Shown one piece after another: positions 20,568-30,410 of a stretch of DNA of 64,000 nt. Below the pieces are notes generated by a model. That model ran no database searches. It was not told where the DNA came from and saw nothing but the letters and a program-made list of their open reading frames with translations. Source of the stretch: Prevotella sp. (lineage in GTDB: Bacteria > Bacteroidota > Bacteroidia > Bacteroidales > Bacteroidaceae); contig JAEEPZ010000009.1 of NCBI GenBank assembly GCA_016285055.1, forward strand, positions 1-64,000, written 5' to 3'. A program made the position numbers and the translations under genes. Every line of letters begins with the position of its first letter. The stretch's first letter is position 1.

Positions 20568-22547
20568 ATGAAAAAGAAACTTGTTAGCTCACAAATCACC
20601 GCACTTGCCTTCTTGGCCACACTGATATTGGTGGCCTGCGCCCGCATGGGCAGCCCCGACGGCGGATGGTATGACGACACACCGCCCCGCGTGGTAGGCG
20701 CATCGCCCGCCGACGGCGCCACGGACGTGACGCAGAAGAAGGTGGTGATAGACTTCAACGAGTTCATCAAGATAGATAACGCGCAGGAGAAAGTCATCGT
20801 GTCACCGCCGCAGATAGAGCAGGCCGAGGTGAAAGCCGCCGGCAAGCGCATCATCATCGAGCTGAGCGACACACTGAAGGAGAACACCACCTACACCATC
20901 GACTTCAGCGACGCCATCACAGACAACAATGAGGGCAACCCTATGGGCAACTACACGTTCTCGTTCTCCACAGGCGACCACATCGACACGCTGGAAGTGG
21001 CGGGCTACGTGCTCAACGCCGAGGACCTGGAACCCATCAAGGGCATCCTCGTGGGACTCTACCCCTACGATGCGCCCGACAGCATCTTCCGCACAGAGCC
21101 TATGATGCGCGTCTCGCGCACCAACGGCAGCGGATTCTTCGCCATCAAAGGCGTGGCGCCGGGCAGCTATAAAGCCTATGCGCTGAACGACGCCGACGGC
21201 AACTTCGTCTTCAGCCAGAAGAGCGAACTCATAGCGTGGGCCAACGACAGCATCGTACCATCGTGGAAGCCCGACACACGGCAGGACACCATCTGGCGCG
21301 ACTCGCTGCACATCGACAACATCCTGCGCAAGCCCTACACCCACTTCCTGCCCGACGACGTCACGCTGCTGGCTTTCCAAGAGCCGCAGACCGACCGCTA
21401 CCTGCTGAAGACAGAGCGCAACCAGCCAGAGAAGCTGGCGTTCTACTTCACCTACGGACACGACTCGCTGCCAGAAATCAAGGGCATGAACTTCAACGCC
21501 GACAGTATGCTCGTGGCGGAGTTTACCGAGAAGCGCGACACCGTGTTCTACTGGCTGCGCGACACGACGCTCATTCAGCAGGACACCCTGCAGCTCGAGG
21601 CCAAGTTCTGGGCTACCGACACCCTTGGCGCCTTGGAGCTGAAGACCGACACGCTGACCTTCCTGCCCAAGGTGGCATACGCCAAGAGGCAGAAAGACCA
21701 TCAGAAGGAACTGGAGAAATGGCAGAAAGAGCAGGAGAAGAAGAAAAAGCGCGGCGACGCTTACGACAGCATCTATCCTGTCAAGCCGCTGGAGCTGAAA
21801 ATCAGTCCCTCGGGGCAGCTAACGCCTCTGCAGAAGATAAAGATAGAGTGCGCCGTGCCGTTGGAGAGGTGCGACACGTCGATGATACATCTTTATTATA
21901 TGCGCGACTCCGTGTGGTACCGCTCAGCGCACGACGTCAGGCAACTGTCGCCGCGCATCTACGAGCTGCAGGCTGAATGGGAGCCGGCCACGGAGTACAG
22001 TCTGGAGATTGACTCCGCTGCCGCGCAGAACATCTACGGCCTCTGCAACAAAGCCATCAAGCAGGGGCTGAAGGTGAGCTCGCCCGATGACTTCAGCACA
22101 CTGGCCGTCAACATCAGCGGCACGCCCATCAAGGCAACGGACAGCACGGCCGTCGTCGTGGTGAGGCTCCTCGACAGCTCGGGCAAGACAGTGCGTGAAG
22201 CCAAGGCCGGCGCCACGGGGAAGGTGGTGTTCACCTACGTCAAGCCTGCCACTTACTACCTCAGCGCCTACTGCGACATGAACGGCAACGGGCAGTGGGA
22301 CACGGGCGAATACGACAGTGGCCTGATGGCAGAGCCTGTCTTCTTCTTCAATGAGGAGATAGAGTGTAAGGCGAAATGGGACGTCAGCCGTGACTGGAAC
22401 GTCAGACGCACGCCGCGATACCTGCAGAAGCCATCGAAGATTGTCAAGCAGAAGCCCGACCAGGCCAAGAAACTGAAGAACCGCAACATCGAGCGCGCCA
22501 AACAGCTGGGCATTGAGTACCTGGGGGCACAAGGCGTGAGAATGTAG
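20568..22547 (+). CDS. Lipoprotein with N-terminal Ig-like (Big_5/SbsA-type) domain
   Basis: Outer-membrane or periplasmic lipoprotein, 659 aa. The signal sequence ends in the lipobox LVAC (Cys about residue 24). The Ig-like domain (PPRVVGASPADGATDVTQKK ... FSFSTGD, about 38-145) is the SbsA/Big_5 type. A beta-sandwich follows (VAGYVLNAEDLEPIKGILVG; GSYKAYALNDADGNFVF), then a Lys/Glu-rich coiled segment (QKDHQKELEKWQKEQEKKKK, about 372-391), and a C-terminal domain containing SAYCDMNGNGQWDTGEY. This is a conserved but uncharacterised Bacteroidetes family. ATG 20568 is preferred over an upstream TTG. It lies upstream of a DUF3108 gene, 112 bp apart. Confidence 0.8.
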   Translation: MKKKLVSSQITALAFLATLILVACARMGSPDGGWYDDTPPRVVGASPADGATDVTQKKVVIDFNEFIKIDNAQEKVIVSPPQIEQAEVKAAGKRIIIELSDTLKENTTYTIDFSDAITDNNEGNPMGNYTFSFSTGDHIDTLEVAGYVLNAEDLEPIKGILVGLYPYDAPDSIFRTEPMMRVSRTNGSGFFAIKGVAPGSYKAYALNDADGNFVFSQKSELIAWANDSIVPSWKPDTRQDTIWRDSLHIDNILRKPYTHFLPDDVTLLAFQEPQTDRYLLKTERNQPEKLAFYFTYGHDSLPEIKGMNFNADSMLVAEFTEKRDTVFYWLRDTTLIQQDTLQLEAKFWATDTLGALELKTDTLTFLPKVAYAKRQKDHQKELEKWQKEQEKKKKRGDAYDSIYPVKPLELKISPSGQLTPLQKIKIECAVPLERCDTSMIHLYYMRDSVWYRSAHDVRQLSPRIYELQAEWEPATEYSLEIDSAAAQNIYGLCNKAIKQGLKVSSPDDFSTLAVNISGTPIKATDSTAVVVVRLLDSSGKTVREAKAGATGKVVFTYVKPATYYLSAYCDMNGNGQWDTGEYDSGLMAEPVFFFNEEIECKAKWDVSRDWNVRRTPRYLQKPSKIVKQKPDQAKKLKNRNIERAKQLGIEYLGAQGVRM

Positions 22548-22548
22548 G

Positions 22549-22630
22549 ACAATAAACGTTAAACAATAAACAATAACCGTTAAACGGGTTAAACGATATG
22601 CGATAAGGCATGTCACAACAATAAACACCG
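22549..22630 (+). repeat. Simple AATAAACGTTAAAC repeats
   Basis: ACAATAAACGTTAAACAATA, AATAACCGTTAAACGGGTTA and a later ACAATAAACACC repeat short words, with an inner palindrome CCGTTAAACGG. They fill the gap before the DUF3108 gene. Confidence 0.7.
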
Positions 22631-22659
22631 ATGTTTAACAGTTTTAAAAAAAGAAGAAA

Positions 22660-23505
22660 ATGAAAAGGACAAATACAACAAGCCGGTGGATGTTAGTGAT
22701 AGCACTGATCACTTTTCACCTGTCACTCATCTCCTCCCCAGCACGGGCACAGAGCCAGTGCGGCATCGAGAACAACGCCTTCAAGGCCGGCGAGTTCCTG
22801 GCCTACGACCTCTACTTCAACTGGCAGTTTGTGTGGGTGAAGGTGGGTGCCGCCTCGATGTCCACCGTGATGTCGACGTATGAGGGCGCTCCCGCCTACC
22901 GCACCAGCCTCATCACACGTGGCAACAACAAGCTCGACGGCGTCTTCGTCATGCGCGATACGCTCACGTCCTATTGCTCTGTCAGCGACCTCTCGCCGCT
23001 CTACTACCGCAAGGGCGCACTCGAGGGCAAGCGCTACTACGTCGACGAGCTGTGGTACACCTACCCCAACGGATACTCCAACGTGAAGATGCACCGCATC
23101 AACCGGCACGGAGAGCACCAGTGGAAAGAGAAAGCCTACGAAGAGTGCGTCTACGACATGATGAGCATCTTCCTGCGAGCCCGCAACTTCGACGCATCGA
23201 AGATGAAGCAGGGAGACATCATACCCATGCCCATCACCGATGCCAAGCACCGCACCGACACGTGGCTGGTCTATCAGGGTAAGGAGAACTACAAGATAGA
23301 AGGCTCACGCGACAAGTTCCGCTGCCTCGTCTTCTCGTTCATGGAGAAAGAGGACGGCAAGACCACTGAGCTCATCAAGTTCTACGTCACCGATGACGAC
23401 AACCACATGCCCGTGCGACTCGACATGAACCTCAGCTTCGGGTCGGCCAAGGCTTATCTCAGAGCCTATCAGGGCGTGCGAAACCCATTGACATCGAAAC
23501 TGTAA
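22660..23505 (+). CDS. DUF3108 domain secreted protein
   Basis: Exported protein of 281 aa of the DUF3108 family, function unknown. Its signal peptide (SRWMLVIALITFHLSLISSPARA) is followed by a beta-rich domain with FKAGEFLAYDLYFNWQFVWV, the hallmark of the family, and LDGVFVMRDTLTSYCS. The h-region codons ATCACTTTTCACCTGTCACT resemble the TCACTTTTCAC simple repeats found between Bacteroidales genes. The helicase gene starts 1 bp after the stop, so the two are probably co-transcribed. Confidence 0.85.
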   Translation: MKRTNTTSRWMLVIALITFHLSLISSPARAQSQCGIENNAFKAGEFLAYDLYFNWQFVWVKVGAASMSTVMSTYEGAPAYRTSLITRGNNKLDGVFVMRDTLTSYCSVSDLSPLYYRKGALEGKRYYVDELWYTYPNGYSNVKMHRINRHGEHQWKEKAYEECVYDMMSIFLRARNFDASKMKQGDIIPMPITDAKHRTDTWLVYQGKENYKIEGSRDKFRCLVFSFMEKEDGKTTELIKFYVTDDDNHMPVRLDMNLSFGSAKAYLRAYQGVRNPLTSKL

Positions 23506-23506
23506 A

Positions 23507-25483
23507 TTGAGCGAAGTAACATCACCGATACTCGAACTGCAGCAGCAGCGCATGTTGCTGCAGATGGAGTACGAGGAAGAGAAGGAGGCGTTCCAGCAGG
23601 CGCGGCAGGCGCAGGGCATAGAGCGCATGGTGGCCCGTGGCGACGCGTGGCTGCCATTGCGTGTAGGCCGCAGCTATTACAACTCGCTCAACCAGTTGTG
23701 CGTAGAGGTCTACCGTCAGCCCGTGGCCGACGAGGAAGAGCCGCTCGACCACAACTTCGAGTTCGGAAAGCCAGTACAGTTCTTTAAAATGTTGAGTGGC
23801 GCTACTCCATCGGCAAAACAAAAGTCACTGAACACTCAACTCTCAACACTCAACATCAGTGGCACCGTCTCTTACGTCGATGGCGACCGCATGGTTATCG
23901 CCGTGCCCGACGGTGCACCGCTCGTCGACCTCATGCAGCCGGCTCAAGGCCACCAGCTTGGCGTCATGCTCTTCTTCGACGAGACCACCTACCGCCTGAT
24001 GTTCGAAGCCTTGGAGCGCACCATGCGCGCCAAGGGCCGTCTCGGCTATCTGCGCGACTTGTTCTACAGCCGACAGCAGGCTGAGACCTTCGTCTTCCCC
24101 GACATGTCATTCCCCTACCTCAACAGCGTGCAGGAGCGTGCTGTCAACCAGGTGCTGCGTGCCAAGGACGTGGCCATTGTACACGGTCCTCCCGGCACAG
24201 GAAAGACGACGACGCTCGTCGAGGCCATCCATGAGACGCTGCACCGCGAGCCGCAGGTGATGGTCTGCGCACAGAGCAACATGGCCGTCGACTGGATCAG
24301 CGAGAAGCTCGTCGACCGAGGCATCAGCGTGCTGCGCATCGGCAACCCGTCGCGCGTCGACGACAAGATGCTGTCGTTCACCTACGAGCGCCGCTTCGAG
24401 GCCCATCCCGACTATCCGCACCTGTGGGCCATCCGCAAAGCCATCCGCGAGCTGCGGGCCAGTAAGAAGCGCGGCGACAGCTATCATCAGAAGCTGGAGA
24501 GCCTGAAAAGCCGTGCCACGGCCTTGGAAATCAGCATACAGCAGGAGCTGTTCGGCGAGGCACGTGTCATTGCCTGTACGCTCGTCGGCTCCGCCAACCG
24601 CCTGCTTGACGGCATGCACTTCCCTACATTATTTATTGACGAGGCGGCACAGGCCTTGGAGGCAGCCTGCTGGATAGCCATCCGCCGTGCCGGCCGCGTC
24701 ATCCTGGCCGGCGACCACTGTCAGCTGCCGCCCACGGTGAAATGCTACGAGGCACTGAAGGGCGGACTGGGCCGCACGCTGATGGAGCGCATAGCCAACG
24801 ACAAGCCGGAGTGCGTCACCCTGTTGCGCACGCAGTACCGTATGCACGAGGACATTATGCGTTTCTCCTCCGACTGGTTCTACCACAATCTGATGGTGGC
24901 GGCGCCAGAGGTTAGAAACCGCAGCATCCTCGACCTCGACCTGCCGATGACGTGGATTGAAACGCCTGTAGCCCCCCCTTCAGCCCCCGAGGGGGCTACA
25001 ATAGTTGCTACCCGTGAGAGCAGAGGTAATGAAGCCCCCTCGGGGGCAGTAGGGGGGGCTTCTATCAGCAATGTCTCCGAGGCCCGCCTCACCCTCCTTG
25101 CCTTGCAGGCTTACTTCGAGCTGATAGGCAAGGAGCGCATCCTGCAGGAGCGCATCGACGTGGGCATCATCTCGCCCTACCGCGCACAGGTGCAGCTGTT
25201 GCGTCAGCTCCTCCGCAAGAACGAGGGTCTGAAGCCCTTCCGCCGCGCCATCACCGTGAACACCGTCGACGGTTTCCAGGGGCAGGAGCGCGACGTCATC
25301 GTCATCTCACTGGTGCGCAGCAACGACGAGGGACAGATAGGCTTCCTCCGCGACCTGCGCCGCATGAACGTGGCCATCACCCGAGCCCGCATGAAGGTCA
25401 TCATCCTCGGCGACCGCCACACCCTCACCCGACATCCTTTCTACCGCAAACTGTGGCAGTACATCCAGGCACTGAAGCACTGA
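23507..25483 (+). CDS. DNA2/NAM7 (SMUBP-2-like) superfamily 1 helicase
   Basis: SF1B helicase of 658 aa. An N-terminal beta-barrel region (about 1-200) is followed by motif I HGPPGTGKTTTLVEAI (about 225), Ia VCAQSNMAVDW, II LFIDEAAQALEA (DEAA box), III ILAGDHCQLPPTVK, IV LLRTQYRMHEDIM, V VNTVDGFQGQERDVIVIS and VI MNVAITRARMKVIILGD. It likely unwinds DNA or RNA 5' to 3'. Two in-frame low-complexity insertions are visible: SLNTQLSTLN (about 107-116, from CACTCAACTCTCAACACTCAAC-type DNA) and a palindromic element encoding APPSAPEGAT...GNEAPSGAVGGA (about 488-518), between motifs IV and V. All helicase motifs survive. The start is TTG; ATG 23552 is an alternative. Confidence 0.88.
   Translation: MSEVTSPILELQQQRMLLQMEYEEEKEAFQQARQAQGIERMVARGDAWLPLRVGRSYYNSLNQLCVEVYRQPVADEEEPLDHNFEFGKPVQFFKMLSGATPSAKQKSLNTQLSTLNISGTVSYVDGDRMVIAVPDGAPLVDLMQPAQGHQLGVMLFFDETTYRLMFEALERTMRAKGRLGYLRDLFYSRQQAETFVFPDMSFPYLNSVQERAVNQVLRAKDVAIVHGPPGTGKTTTLVEAIHETLHREPQVMVCAQSNMAVDWISEKLVDRGISVLRIGNPSRVDDKMLSFTYERRFEAHPDYPHLWAIRKAIRELRASKKRGDSYHQKLESLKSRATALEISIQQELFGEARVIACTLVGSANRLLDGMHFPTLFIDEAAQALEAACWIAIRRAGRVILAGDHCQLPPTVKCYEALKGGLGRTLMERIANDKPECVTLLRTQYRMHEDIMRFSSDWFYHNLMVAAPEVRNRSILDLDLPMTWIETPVAPPSAPEGATIVATRESRGNEAPSGAVGGASISNVSEARLTLLALQAYFELIGKERILQERIDVGIISPYRAQVQLLRQLLRKNEGLKPFRRAITVNTVDGFQGQERDVIVISLVRSNDEGQIGFLRDLRRMNVAITRARMKVIILGDRHTLTRHPFYRKLWQYIQALKH
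24969..25062. repeat. Palindromic element subfamily A, in frame within the helicase
   Basis: Left arm TAGCCCCCCCTTCAGCCCCC... and right arm GAAGCCCCCTCGGGGGCAG... ending GGGGGGGCTTC are inverted copies about 35 bp apart. The frame is the same as in the S9 peptidase and cvfB copies. Confidence 0.9.
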
Positions 25484-25515
25484 AGCACAACTGAATAAAA
25501 TTCTTTCGGTTTTAC

Positions 25516-25546
25516 TTGGTGATTCTGAATCTTTTTTTTATCTTTG
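25516..25546 (+). promoter_or_regulatory. Promoter of the secreted-protein cluster
   Basis: TTG at 25516-25518 and TATCTTTG at 25539-25546, spacer 20 bp. The leader to ATG 25633 is about 80 nt and includes the GC-rich CGCACGCAGCGGCGTG, a possible hairpin. Confidence 0.65.
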
Positions 25547-25632
25547 CCCACGAATGGCGCACGCAGCGGCGTGGCGTCATGCATTCTCCTTTTTACACGA
25601 GAACTATCATTATTAACTAACACAATAAAAGT

Positions 25633-26670
25633 ATGAAAAAAAGATTATTTGCAATCGTAGTGATGCTGAGTTTCATGTTGGCCCATAAAGCCGGGGCACA
25701 GGCAGTACAGATGGCCACCCTGCAGCATGGGGAAACGATGAAGGCGTTCTATGGCTTGGACGCATTGAGCGATGCGCTGGCTTCGGCCGTTAAGGGTGAT
25801 GTCATCTCGCTGTCGGAGGGCATCTTCAACGCTCCCACCTTCAACAAACCCGTCACCATTCAAGGTGCTGGCTTCTACATTGATAAGGAGGGTAAACAGG
25901 CTTGGACGAGCATTAAGGACGACCCCGTTATCAATATCCCCAATGGGGAGACTGGCCTGAAGATCGAGGGCATCCACTTTGCAGGCAACGTCACGGTGGA
26001 GGGTGATAGCCTCTGTCAGTTCACCCTTACGAAATGCCGCATTGGCGACTTCACAGCCACGGCGAAACTCGTAGAGGGTGAGATTAGCCAGAGTTATATC
26101 AAGAACATGAAGTATGCGGAGACGCGTAAGTTTTATATCCACCATGTGGTGATGCACACCATCGATGCCACTAATGAAAACCAGATAAGCGTCGATGTGG
26201 ACCACTGTGTGCTGACGGGTAACATGGCAGCAGCGGTGACAGCGGTGGTGAGGAACTCACTCCTAAAAAATGTGCAAGGTACAGCCTCGTGTGCGTTTTA
26301 TAATAATGTGATAAGCCAAAATTCCACCCATTATGAGTGGCACGGTAAGATTACATCAATATACCTTGTCGGCAATACGATTTGGACAATAAATACTATA
26401 GATTATAATGGCACCAATTCTGGTTACTGTGCTCTCTTCGTCACCCCCTCTCATGCCTACACCTGGGATGAGTATAACGACTACAAGCTGACCGATGAGG
26501 CTGCCGCGCAGTACACCTGTCCTGATGGTACGCAGGTGGGACTCTATGGCGGCACGGTGCCCTTCAGCACTACTCTCTCCACCCCTCAGATTATCTCGAA
26601 GACCATAGCCACCGAGACCGACGAGAACGGCATGCTCAACGTCAAAATTCAGGTGGAAGCCCAAAAATAG
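25633..26670 (+). CDS. Secreted protein with pectin-lyase-like beta-helix character
   Basis: Exported protein of 345 aa. The signal peptide MKKRLFAIVVMLSFMLAHKAGA is followed by a region typical of right-handed beta-helices: LSDALASAVKGDVISLSEGI, FNKPVTIQGAGFYI, then short turns ending in small residues (VRNSLLKNVQGTASCAFYNN, IYLVGNTIWTINTIDYNG). This is the arrangement seen in pectin-lyase-fold proteins that present a list of elements such as 'what lies where'. No catalytic motif is recognised. It heads a three-gene group of secreted proteins. The stop is followed by a short perfect hairpin. Function unknown. Confidence 0.7.
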   Translation: MKKRLFAIVVMLSFMLAHKAGAQAVQMATLQHGETMKAFYGLDALSDALASAVKGDVISLSEGIFNAPTFNKPVTIQGAGFYIDKEGKQAWTSIKDDPVINIPNGETGLKIEGIHFAGNVTVEGDSLCQFTLTKCRIGDFTATAKLVEGEISQSYIKNMKYAETRKFYIHHVVMHTIDATNENQISVDVDHCVLTGNMAAAVTAVVRNSLLKNVQGTASCAFYNNVISQNSTHYEWHGKITSIYLVGNTIWTINTIDYNGTNSGYCALFVTPSHAYTWDEYNDYKLTDEAAAQYTCPDGTQVGLYGGTVPFSTTLSTPQIISKTIATETDENGMLNVKIQVEAQK

Positions 26671-26683
26671 TACAGTGACTGTT

Positions 26684-26706
26684 CGGTCGGATTTGCAATC
26701 CGACCG
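26684..26706. other. Perfect 10-bp hairpin CGGTCGGATT-TGC-AATCCGACCG
   Basis: It lies 13 bp after the beta-helix gene, followed at 26715-26734 by a related second copy (GGATTTTTAATCCGAC). There is no T-tract, so processing, partial termination or a protein site are all possible. Confidence 0.6.
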
Positions 26707-26768
26707 CATTGGGTATTAGGATTTTTAATCCGACAAAACAATAATCACAAGTAAACAAAAACCAAACG

Positions 26769-29700
26769 ATGATGAAAAAGACGTCGCTTGTGTTATTGCT
26801 GTTATGCCTGTGTATAGGTGTGCAGGCGCAGCAAATTGCCAGCTATGAATACTGGTTCGACCACGACAGCGGGCAGCGGATAATGGTGCCTGTCACCAAT
26901 GGCGACATCACCCTCAGTGCCAATGCCGCCGCACTGCCAATGGGCCTGCACACATTTCATTTCCGTGTCCTCGACACAGAAGGCCGATGGTCATCGCCCC
27001 TCAGTAGCTTGTTTCTGCGGCAGCCCATGGCGCAGGAAGGGATAGTGATAGACAAATATGAGTACTGGTTTGACGAGGACTACAACCATCGCGTCTCAGG
27101 CCGACCCACCGGCGAGTGGATAGAGTTGGCAGCCAGCGTGAAAACGCTGACCACGGGCATCCACTCATTCCAGTTCCGTGTCCATGACTATGCCGGCCGC
27201 TGGTCTTCGCCCATCGTGTCCTATTTTCTGCGGGTTCCCTTTGCGCAGGAAGGCATCCTGATAAAGAGCTACGAATACTGGTTTGACGCGGACTATGACA
27301 ACCGCGTCATGGCGCGTGCCTCTGGCGAATGGATAGACCTGTCTATCGATGTGAAACAACTGCCTGTAGGTGTCCATTCATTCCAGTTCCGTGCCAAGGA
27401 CGATGCCGGCCGCTGGTCAGCACCCGTGGTGGGCTATTTCATGCGCGTTGCCCTGCCATCCGACATCTCTACAACCTTTGCCTACGAATACTGGTTTGAC
27501 GACAATGATGCCCAAAAGATGACGGGCAGCACTACCAACGGACTCATCAACCTGCAAGTGGACGCCAGTAAACTGAAAGAAGGTCTGCATCGCATCGCCT
27601 TTTGTATCCGTGGTGAAGATGGTCTTATGGCTCCACCTATTTACCAATACTTCGTGAAACCCTATGACGAAGTGAACAACAAGGTGGCTGGCTACTACTA
27701 CTGGTATAACGACTGTGTGGAGGATGCCCAGTTGGTGCGGCTGGAGCAGCCTGCCTCGCCCCTGTTGCTGAACGTGGACTTACCTACGAACAACCTGCAT
27801 CAGGAGATGACCCGCGAGAATATGGCCCTCATCGCTACCAATGACGGTCAGCAGCGATTAGCCATGAAGAATGTGCTCAGCATGAAGTTCATTGATGAGC
27901 GCGGAAAGTGGAGCAATGTGCAGACAGATACCTTTGCCGTGGCCGTGGGCGACCGCGTGGTGAGCCTCACGCCCTTCTTGGTCAACCCCGAGGCAGATGA
28001 GCAGTGGAAGGGCTGGAACACGCAGGGCGAGCGCAATATTGCCAATGCCGATGACCACTATAACGGAAAGAAAGGCAATTACTTCCGTTTGCGCAAAGGC
28101 GAGATGCGGCAGACCGTCAGCGGCCTGCCTGCAGGAACCTATATCCTTTCTGCCTACGGTCGCGTGGCCGACGGAGGCACACTGTCGCTCAGCGTGGCCG
28201 ACTACAGCAAGGAATTTACAGCCAATGGCGAGTGGAACCAGCAAAGCGTGACCTTTGTCACCGACAGCAATCCTTTCGATATTGTAGTAACGGCAGAAGG
28301 CGAATGGTCGTCTGTAGATGGCTTTGAGCTGACAGTGAACGGTATCTCCGACCACTCTGGCACCCTCGGCTTAGACGATATGCAAATAGCCGCCATCAGC
28401 AATGCCGACGTGTGGAATGAGGTGGGCAGTCCTGTGCTGCTTGACGTGGCCGGTCTCTATACCAACAAGAAGAACCGTGCTGCCACCCTCTACTGTAGTG
28501 TGGACAATGGGACTGCCCAGCGTCTGACCGACAACCTGCAAGCCGGACTGCGTTTCACACAGCAGGTGGAGTGCTTCTTCCGCCAGAACACCAGCCCGCA
28601 TACGCTGGCCTTCTACTGCCGCGACAGCGAGGGCGTGGTGAGCGAGCGCAAGGTGATAGAGGTAGGCAATATCAGCCGTGGCTGTAAGGTGGAAAAACTT
28701 CCGCAAATGGCTATCTTTACTGGAGAACCCGTCACTGTTGACAGTTTGCTGATACGCGACGACCGTACAGGTCAGCCGCTTGTGGAAGGAACAGATTACA
28801 CAATCCATTATAATAATAACGTGGACGATGGCCAGGCCACCATCGTTGTGGAAGGCGTGTACCCCCGCTACTTAGGCCGTCGCGAGCTGCGCTTCACCAT
28901 CAAGTCGCTCATCGCAGCCGACGAGCTGGCCGTGCTGCGCACCTTCTACCAACAAACACTGGGCGACAGCCAGTGGAATCGCAAGTGGGATGTGCAGCGT
29001 GACGAAGTGCTGAGCGATGCACTGGCAGGCGTCAGTGTCAAGAACAGTCACGTCACAGCTATCCGCCTGCGCGGCAACCAACTTACCGGTCCTCTGTCCG
29101 CCAGTGTGCTGGCACTGCCTCGCCTTCAGGTACTCGACTTGGAGGACAATCGTCTCTCCGGAATAGTTAACACACAGACCATCAGTCCAACACTGCAAGA
29201 GCTGCGATTGGCAGGCAACCGTCTGAGCCATCTTAGTGGCCCACTGCCCGCCACCGTGCTGACTGTGAGTCTGGGGCATCAGACACCTGACGAGGCTTAC
29301 GCCTTCCACCTTACGGCCTCCGCACTATCTGAACAGATGGTCACACTGCCCAACATCGGCCTCTACGACCACGTGCAGCGGAACTTCGACCGCGACATCG
29401 ACATCCGCATATTGGGCGAAGGCTTCACAGACGTGACACCGTTGGCCGTATTGAGCCGTAACAAAGGCGAATGGCAGCTGCGCAACGACGAGTGGGGACA
29501 GCGTACTTACTGTAAAGCCCAGGGCGACACCATCTACTGCCGCGATGACCAGGGCAACCGCTTCCTTGTGGAGCTGACCTACGATGAGGGCGATGCCAAT
29601 GTGGACGGCGAGGTGAATGTACTCGACCTCTCGGCACTTGTCATGTACTGCCTGCGCGACTATCAGGCCACCTTCAACTTCGGGGCAGCCAACCTGTGGC

Positions 29701-30395
29701 CCGACGACATCATCAACGTCCAGGATGCCGTCTGCTTGGTGAACATGCTGTTAGAGAGAAGGCAACCCACTATGGAAATGTCCACTGTAGCGCAGGCACG
29801 TAGCTCTCAGCCTACCACTGAGGCACTATTGACCATCGATGCCGACGGTCAGTTAGTGTTACTGTCTCCTGTGCCCGTTTCAGCTTTCGACATCATTGTA
29901 CAGAAAGCGACGACAGCACAGGTCTCCAGCCAACTGGAACTCTATGGATTCTCAGTGAGTCTACGTGAGCAGGAAGGTAATACCCACCTGATAGGTTGGT
30001 CGCCATCTGGCCAGCTCATCCCGGCAGGCGAGACCGTTTTGGCAACACTGACTGCACAAAGGCCTACCGTGGCAGATGCCTTGCTGGCCGACCATCACGC
30101 TAAAGCCATCAGTGTCACCGCCAATCATCAGACAGGCATTTGCGAGCAGCAGACACTCGCCATGACTGCCACACTGGCCAAAGGGCATCTTGTGGTGACC
30201 ACCGCCCAAGCCCTCGACAACGTGGAATGGACACTCTGCAGTGCTAACGGAACCGTGCTCGACAGCGGACATGCCGACCACCTGCCTGCAGGCATCAGTG
30301 AACTGCCCTGTCAGACAAACACCAGTGGCATCGTGGTGCTGCGCCTTTCAGCAAGCGGCCACCAGCCCATCATCAAGAAAGCAACCATCAGATAA
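26769..30395 (+). CDS. Surface protein with EYWFD repeats, LRR-like segment and dockerin-like module
   Basis: Secreted protein of 1208 aa. After the signal peptide (SLVLLLLCLCIGVQA) come four repeats of about 71 residues starting near 24, 95, 166 and 237, each with YEYWFD, G(I/V)H(S/T)F.FR and GRWS.P, and a divergent fifth near 307. Next are a jelly-roll-like domain (about 415-520), an LRR-like stretch (IRLRGNQLTGPLSASVLALP, about 762-825), and a type I dockerin-like module with a perfect calcium loop DANVDGEVNVLD (from residue 942) and a degenerate second loop (PDDIINVQD). A cohesin-like/beta region and a C-terminal sorting-type domain ending IIKKATIR suggest type IX secretion. The next gene, 16 bp downstream, carries a cohesin-like domain. 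Substrate unknown. Confidence 0.75.
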   Translation: MMKKTSLVLLLLCLCIGVQAQQIASYEYWFDHDSGQRIMVPVTNGDITLSANAAALPMGLHTFHFRVLDTEGRWSSPLSSLFLRQPMAQEGIVIDKYEYWFDEDYNHRVSGRPTGEWIELAASVKTLTTGIHSFQFRVHDYAGRWSSPIVSYFLRVPFAQEGILIKSYEYWFDADYDNRVMARASGEWIDLSIDVKQLPVGVHSFQFRAKDDAGRWSAPVVGYFMRVALPSDISTTFAYEYWFDDNDAQKMTGSTTNGLINLQVDASKLKEGLHRIAFCIRGEDGLMAPPIYQYFVKPYDEVNNKVAGYYYWYNDCVEDAQLVRLEQPASPLLLNVDLPTNNLHQEMTRENMALIATNDGQQRLAMKNVLSMKFIDERGKWSNVQTDTFAVAVGDRVVSLTPFLVNPEADEQWKGWNTQGERNIANADDHYNGKKGNYFRLRKGEMRQTVSGLPAGTYILSAYGRVADGGTLSLSVADYSKEFTANGEWNQQSVTFVTDSNPFDIVVTAEGEWSSVDGFELTVNGISDHSGTLGLDDMQIAAISNADVWNEVGSPVLLDVAGLYTNKKNRAATLYCSVDNGTAQRLTDNLQAGLRFTQQVECFFRQNTSPHTLAFYCRDSEGVVSERKVIEVGNISRGCKVEKLPQMAIFTGEPVTVDSLLIRDDRTGQPLVEGTDYTIHYNNNVDDGQATIVVEGVYPRYLGRRELRFTIKSLIAADELAVLRTFYQQTLGDSQWNRKWDVQRDEVLSDALAGVSVKNSHVTAIRLRGNQLTGPLSASVLALPRLQVLDLEDNRLSGIVNTQTISPTLQELRLAGNRLSHLSGPLPATVLTVSLGHQTPDEAYAFHLTASALSEQMVTLPNIGLYDHVQRNFDRDIDIRILGEGFTDVTPLAVLSRNKGEWQLRNDEWGQRTYCKAQGDTIYCRDDQGNRFLVELTYDEGDANVDGEVNVLDLSALVMYCLRDYQATFNFGAANLWPDDIINVQDAVCLVNMLLERRQPTMEMSTVAQARSSQPTTEALLTIDADGQLVLLSPVPVSAFDIIVQKATTAQVSSQLELYGFSVSLREQEGNTHLIGWSPSGQLIPAGETVLATLTAQRPTVADALLADHHAKAISVTANHQTGICEQQTLAMTATLAKGHLVVTTAQALDNVEWTLCSANGTVLDSGHADHLPAGISELPCQTNTSGIVVLRLSASGHQPIIKKATIR

Positions 30396-30410
30396 AACCT
30401 ATTATTTACC

